Part shown: positions 41,651 through 45,107 of the stretch, piece by piece
Layout: each line of letters starts with the position of its first letter
How positions within the stretch are numbered: position 1 is the stretch's first letter
From: Streptomyces griseorubiginosus
Lineage (GTDB): Bacteria; Actinomycetota; Actinomycetes; Streptomycetales; Streptomycetaceae
Direction of reading: 5' to 3'
DNA length: 45,107 nt
Assembly (NCBI RefSeq): GCF_017614965.1
Contig: NZ_WVUG01000035.1
Span: 1 to 45,107, forward strand
Translations under genes and position numbers: made by a program
Notes under the pieces: model-generated
What the model was told of the DNA's origin: nothing
Databases searched by the model: none
The model's input: the letters and a program-made list of their open reading frames with translations, nothing else

Positions 41651-42582
41651 CCGTCCTCGACACCGTCCCCCTCGACGTCCTGGACGCCTACCGGACCTGC
41701 GAGTTCGTCACGCTCGGCCGGGACGGCGCACCGGTGGCCTGGCCCGCCGCGGTCGGACGCCGGCCCGACGGCACGCTGCTGCTGACCACGTCCCTGGCCT
41801 TCGCGCAGAAGGCGCTGAACGTACGCCGGGACGGGCGGGTGGCCCTGCTCTGGTCCGACCCCACCGGCAGCGGCCTCGACCACGCACCGCAGATCCTCGT
41901 CCGCGGCCGGGCCGTCTGCCCGGACGAGATCATGACGGGGCCGGAAGGCGCCGAGAACTACTGGCGGATGCTCTTCGAACGGCAGCCGCACAGCCGGTCC
42001 TACCTCGCCCCCGGCGTCCGGCGGCTGATGGAGTGGTACTACCTGCGCCTGCTCATCACGGTCACCCCGGAACAGGCCGTCGTACGCCCTCCCTCGGCCT
42101 CCTTGCCCGGGACCCGGCCGGTCACCGGTTCCCCCGCGCCATCCCTGCTCGGGGCCGCGCAACTCGCCCGCTACCCGGACGCGGTGCTCGCGGTGTGCGA
42201 CGGGACGGGCGCACCCGTACTCGCCCGGACCCGGCCCGTGGCGACGGACGCGGGTTTCGCGGTGACGGTACCCGCCGATGTCGCCGTGACGGCCGGCCCC
42301 GCCTCCCTGCTGGTGCACCGGCACGACGAGCGGCTGAACAACATGCGCAACACCCTCGTCCGTGGAGAGCTGCGGCAGACCGACGGTGGCTGGCTGCTGG
42401 TGCCCGGCACCGTGGTGGAGCCGATGGGCTCCGGGCGCCCGAGTGACGCGCTGCGGGTGCTGCGCCGGACGCACCGGGCCACCGCACGCTATCTGGAACG
42501 CCGTGGCCTGCCACGCCCCCGCGTGCGGTGGGCGGCGTTCCGGGCGCTGGCCACGGCAGAACCGCAGCGGGCCGACCGCTGA
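41647..42582 (+). CDS. Pyridoxamine 5'-phosphate oxidase-like flavin/heme-binding protein
   Basis: Encodes 311 residues from GTG 41647 overlapping the hemerythrin gene (GTGA). The N-terminal 120 residues form a split-barrel: CEFVTLGRDGAPVAWPAAVG, LLLTTSLAFAQKALNVRRDG, RVALLWSDPTGSGLDHAPQI. The C-terminal half has a repeat of the barrel (LARYPDAVLAVCDGTGAPVL). Such proteins bind FMN, F420 or heme. With a hemerythrin partner, a redox or oxygen-response role is plausible but unproven. Confidence 0.75.
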   Translation: MTVLDTVPLDVLDAYRTCEFVTLGRDGAPVAWPAAVGRRPDGTLLLTTSLAFAQKALNVRRDGRVALLWSDPTGSGLDHAPQILVRGRAVCPDEIMTGPEGAENYWRMLFERQPHSRSYLAPGVRRLMEWYYLRLLITVTPEQAVVRPPSASLPGTRPVTGSPAPSLLGAAQLARYPDAVLAVCDGTGAPVLARTRPVATDAGFAVTVPADVAVTAGPASLLVHRHDERLNNMRNTLVRGELRQTDGGWLLVPGTVVEPMGSGRPSDALRVLRRTHRATARYLERRGLPRPRVRWAAFRALATAEPQRADR

Positions 42583-42728
42583 TGCTCACCGTGGTCGTCC
42601 TGGTCTCCCTGGTCGTCCCGGTCGCCACGGCGGCCATCGTGGCCGCCGTACGGGCAGCCGGCCGCTGGCCACAGGCGCACACCCGCGAGGACCGGATCCA
42701 GCGGGTGATGCGCTCACCCCACCACTGA
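42582..42728 (+). CDS. Small membrane protein
   Basis: Encodes 48 residues; its ATG overlaps the previous TGA (TGATG). A single N-terminal hydrophobic helix (MLTVVVLVSLVVPVATAAIV) is followed by a basic tail ending RVMRSPHH. The overlap implies translational coupling to the hemerythrin/oxidase-like pair. No family is recognised. Confidence 0.7.
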   Translation: MLTVVVLVSLVVPVATAAIVAAVRAAGRWPQAHTREDRIQRVMRSPHH

Positions 42729-42903
42729 CCCGGCGAGCAAGGGGTGGCGCACTCCGCTCCGGTGGCCCACGGGACGACGGTTACACGGTCAAGACGAATC
42801 GGTCATGGATCGGCCGAACGCGTGCGATGAGATGTCCGGCATGGGGGACGATCCGAGGAGCGATGAATTGCGCAGGCATGCACAGCTGTGGGGGAACAAG
42901 CGC

Positions 42904-43905
42904 GTGACCGCGGGCCGGCGCAGGACGGCCGTCTCGATCGCGCTGCTGACCGGCGCGGTGCTCGTGGGGACGAGCGCGTGCGGTACCGGAAGCCACCCGG
43001 CGACCACGTCCAACGGCAAGGCGGCCTCGGCGAACGCGGCGGCGGCCCATGGCAGGTCCGGTGCCCACGCCAAGCCGAGCACGCCGGCCGGGCCGCCGAT
43101 GCTCCTGGAGTCCATCACCCCGCGCACCGGCACCACCGTCGGTGTGGCGATGCCGGTGTCCGTGGTCTTCAGCAAGCCGGTCGCCGTCTCCGCACGGGCC
43201 GGGATCGAGAAGGCCCTCAAGATCACCACCTCGGTGCCGACGATCGGCGCATGGCACTGGTTCAGCGACACGCGGGTCGACTTCCGGCCGAAGACCTACT
43301 GGAAGCCGGGCACCTCGGTCAGCGTCGACGCCGAGCTGACCGGCGTCACCGACGGCAACGGCCGCTACGGCACACACGGTTACCACCACGCCTTCACCAT
43401 CGGCGACGACAACGAGGCCACCGTGTCGGTGACCGGCCACACCATGCGGGTCACGCACGACGGCACGCTCGTGAAGACCCTGCCCATCGACGCGGGCAGC
43501 GCGGCGTTCCCCTCGTGGGACGGCACCATGGCGGTCATCGACAAGGAGGCCGAGGTCCACATGACCTCGTGCAGCGTCGGCATCAGCTGCACCAAGGGCG
43601 ACCCGAACTACTACGACCTGACCCTCCCGTGGGACGTTCACCTCACCAACTCCGGCACCTACGTCCACTACTCCACCGGTGACCCGTATCCGGGCCACGG
43701 TGAGGGCTCGCACGGCTGCGTGCACCTGTCGCTGGCGGACGCCAAATGGTTCTACGACTTCGTCAAACAGGGCGACCCGATCACCATCACCGGCTCTCCC
43801 CGCGGCAAGGCCGCCGGCGACAACGGCTACGCGGACTTCAACCTGTCCTGGTCGCAGTGGCTGCAGAACAGCGGCACCGGCCAGACGACGACCATCGCCT
43901 CCTGA
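42904..43905 (+). CDS. L,D-transpeptidase lipoprotein (YkuD) with Ig-like domain
   Basis: Encodes 333 residues from GTG 42904 with GGGGGA 8 nt upstream; earlier in-frame starts exist at 42805. The signal peptide ends in a lipobox-like VGTSAC. An Ig-like domain (about 65-180) precedes the YkuD domain. The catalytic motif SHGCVHLS contains Cys272, with the preceding HYSTGDPYPGHGEGS segment. The residue after the Val is His, where most family members have Arg or Asn. It resembles mycobacterial LdtMt2: forms 3-3 cross-links in peptidoglycan outside the membrane. A hairpin follows the gene. Confidence 0.88.
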   Translation: MTAGRRRTAVSIALLTGAVLVGTSACGTGSHPATTSNGKAASANAAAAHGRSGAHAKPSTPAGPPMLLESITPRTGTTVGVAMPVSVVFSKPVAVSARAGIEKALKITTSVPTIGAWHWFSDTRVDFRPKTYWKPGTSVSVDAELTGVTDGNGRYGTHGYHHAFTIGDDNEATVSVTGHTMRVTHDGTLVKTLPIDAGSAAFPSWDGTMAVIDKEAEVHMTSCSVGISCTKGDPNYYDLTLPWDVHLTNSGTYVHYSTGDPYPGHGEGSHGCVHLSLADAKWFYDFVKQGDPITITGSPRGKAAGDNGYADFNLSWSQWLQNSGTGQTTTIAS

Positions 43906-43913
43906 GACCTCGG

Positions 43914-43937
43914 CGGGAGCAGCCGCCGCTGCTCCCG
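43914..43937 (+). terminator. Hairpin after the transpeptidase gene
   Basis: CGGGAGCAG / CTGCTCCCG, a 9-bp stem with a 6-nt loop (CCGCCG), starts 8 nt after the stop codon. No T-tract. Confidence 0.65.
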
Positions 43938-44061
43938 CGCTCGCGGCGACTGCGAGCACGGGACAACCACCACCGGCCCCCGAGTGTCCAACACGCGTGA
44001 CGCATCATCAGGTCTCGCCATGGGGAGACGGGCGAGCCCTCCGAACGCGAAGGGGAAAGCC

Positions 44062-44853
44062 ATGCGCATCCGCCCGGCCCTCGCCGCCGTGTCCCTCGCC
44101 ACCGCCCTGTCCGTGTCGGTGGTTCCCGCAGCCGCCGACGCGGCGGACCGGGCCGCCCCCAGTGACACCACGTTCTCGGACGTCGTCGTCAACGGCGGCA
44201 AGGACATCGTGCTCGGCCTGACCACCAAGAGGACCGTCACCATCACCTGGAGAGCCACGGACCCGGACGGCGTCGCGAAGACCTGGGCCTACCTGTGGCA
44301 CGGTCCCAACACCGACGACGCCGACGGCCACCTGCCCCTGTATCCGCCGCCGGGCACCTGCACGGTCTCGGCCACCGACCCCACCACCTCCACCTGCACG
44401 GTGAGCTTCGGAGTGGACGCCGCGCGGGACTTCCACCACAACGGCCTCGCGGGCACCTGGAAGGTGCTCGCCGAGGCACAGGACACCACCGACGACTGGA
44501 CGGACGCCGACGTCGCCGGCACGGCGCAGTTCAAGCGGTACGCCACGCTGACGGTCAACGCCTCGCCCGAGCCGGTGAAGAAGGGCAGGACCATCACCGT
44601 CAGCGGCAGGCTGACCCGCGCCGACTGGGGGAGCGGGAAGTACAGCGGCTACCAGGGGCGGCCGGTGCAACTGCAGTTCCGCAAGAAGGGCAGCAGCACC
44701 TACACCACCCTCAAGACCGTCACCAGCGGCAGCGGCGGCTCGCTGAGAACCACCACGAAGGCCACGAGGGACGGCTACTTCCGCTTCGTCTTCGCCGGTA
44801 CGGACACGACCGGGCCGGCGAAGACGGCGGGGGATTTCGTCGACGTCAGGTGA
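44062..44853 (+). CDS. Secreted protein with Ig-like repeats, unknown function
   Basis: Encodes 263 residues from ATG 44062, with AGGGG 7 nt upstream. A Sec signal peptide (MRIRPALAAVSLATALSVSV then a VPAAADAAD cleavage area) is clear. The mature protein is beta-rich with Thr/Ser-rich strands, two Cys (CTVSATDPTTSTCTV) and a C-terminal module with PVKKGRTITVSGRLTRADWG and VQLQFRKKGSSTYTTLKTVT. That module resembles the immunoglobulin-like domains of many Streptomyces extracellular proteins. No catalytic motif is visible. Confidence 0.8.
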   Translation: MRIRPALAAVSLATALSVSVVPAAADAADRAAPSDTTFSDVVVNGGKDIVLGLTTKRTVTITWRATDPDGVAKTWAYLWHGPNTDDADGHLPLYPPPGTCTVSATDPTTSTCTVSFGVDAARDFHHNGLAGTWKVLAEAQDTTDDWTDADVAGTAQFKRYATLTVNASPEPVKKGRTITVSGRLTRADWGSGKYSGYQGRPVQLQFRKKGSSTYTTLKTVTSGSGGSLRTTTKATRDGYFRFVFAGTDTTGPAKTAGDFVDVR

Positions 44854-45043
44854 GGTTACGACGGGGTCACCTCGTCGACCACGCTCACGCTCCCCCTGCG
44901 GCCGAACCGGTCGGGATGGTTCGGTCGGGTGGGGCAAATGATCAACAAAGGATTGTTGGGGAAGCCTTGTCCGGTGTGCGGGCGGGGGCGGGGAGCGCGC
45001 TGCTTAGCATGGCCGACGGACGTTCCGGCAGGTGGGGGAGTGG

Positions 45044-45107
45044 ATGAGTACGACTCGGCGGCTGGTGCTGGCGGCCTTGGCCGGGGGAGCGATGACCGCC
45101 TGTGGGG
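45044..45107 (+). CDS. Start of a lipoprotein gene (3' end outside window)
   Basis: ATG 45044 follows GGTGGGGGAG. The 21 visible residues, MSTTRRLVLAALAGGAMTAC with a following G, form a twin-Arg-like n-region, a hydrophobic stretch and a lipobox ending in Cys 20. Product unknown. Confidence 0.6.
   Translation, partial: MSTTRRLVLAALAGGAMTACG

Noticed and set aside
44902..44924. CCGAACC...GGTTCGG inverted repeat as an operator for the last lipoprotein
   Set aside because: Only 7 bp, no linked regulator, and could equally be a weak terminator for the secreted protein gene.
34..45047. Many long open frames opposite or overlapping every real gene, for instance 1988-3970 plus, 15607-17475 plus and 38874-40838 plus
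   Set aside because: They lie over genes with clear motifs in the correct frame, have compositionally biased (Arg, Pro, Gly or His-rich) translations and no domain motifs; expected in very high-GC DNA.
37452..45107. Antibiotic biosynthetic cluster controlled by the SARP regulator
   Set aside because: No biosynthetic enzyme genes are present; a SARP alone does not define a cluster.

Overview
The window is a 45.1-kb piece of an actinobacterial chromosome, almost certainly Streptomyces or a close relative. The evidence is the very high GC content, many GTG starts, tRNA genes without encoded CCA, a principal-type sigma factor of the Hrd family beside DNA primase, a large SARP-type regulator, and SD-poor starts overlapping upstream stops. 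All statements rest on reading the sequence; no database search was run.

Layout. (1) 1-8207 looks like conserved core: the end of dnaG, an hrdA-type sigma factor, a heterodimeric ABC exporter pair, an FGGY sugar kinase, a YtxH-like protein, two tandem tRNA-Asn genes and a CAT-anticodon tRNA. (2) 8208 to about 19540 is an accessory, decayed island directly after the tRNA genes. It holds a vapBC-type toxin-antitoxin pair, a 5'-truncated and frameshifted Rhs tip with its own toxin and immunity module, an IS3-type transposase remnant, other broken genes, and an apparently intact Rhs toxin operon: an ESX-like helical protein, a WXG-containing Rhs toxin with an HNH-like tip, and a SUKH immunity protein. 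A decayed phage tail-like gene follows, then an in-frame SDR/histidine-kinase chimera beside a response regulator. (3) 20366-26807 is a four-gene catabolic operon (extradiol dioxygenase-like, FAH-family, FAD hydroxylase, acetoacetyl-CoA synthetase) with a divergent TetR regulator. The gene set suggests an aromatic ring is opened and hydrolysed to acetoacetate, then activated to acetoacetyl-CoA. (4) 26810-30943 contains an LmeA-like lipid-binding protein and a DHA2-type efflux pump flanked by two paralogous TetR regulators.

(5) 31114-37421 is the most interesting functional unit. A MacAB-like exporter (permease, ATPase, adaptor with a peptidoglycan-binding segment) is headed by a lipoprotein and transcribed divergently from an OmpR-type two-component system. 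The lipoprotein and the sensor kinase ectodomain carry a similar four-cysteine pattern, and the shared promoter region holds three 11-bp-spaced repeats typical of OmpR-family operators. I propose an envelope sensing and export module. (6) 37452-45107 has a 1111-residue SARP/ATPase regulator, a CCAAG direct-repeat array in its divergent promoter, a hemerythrin/flavin-oxidoreductase-like/small-membrane-protein operon, an L,D-transpeptidase lipoprotein, a secreted protein and the start of another lipoprotein.
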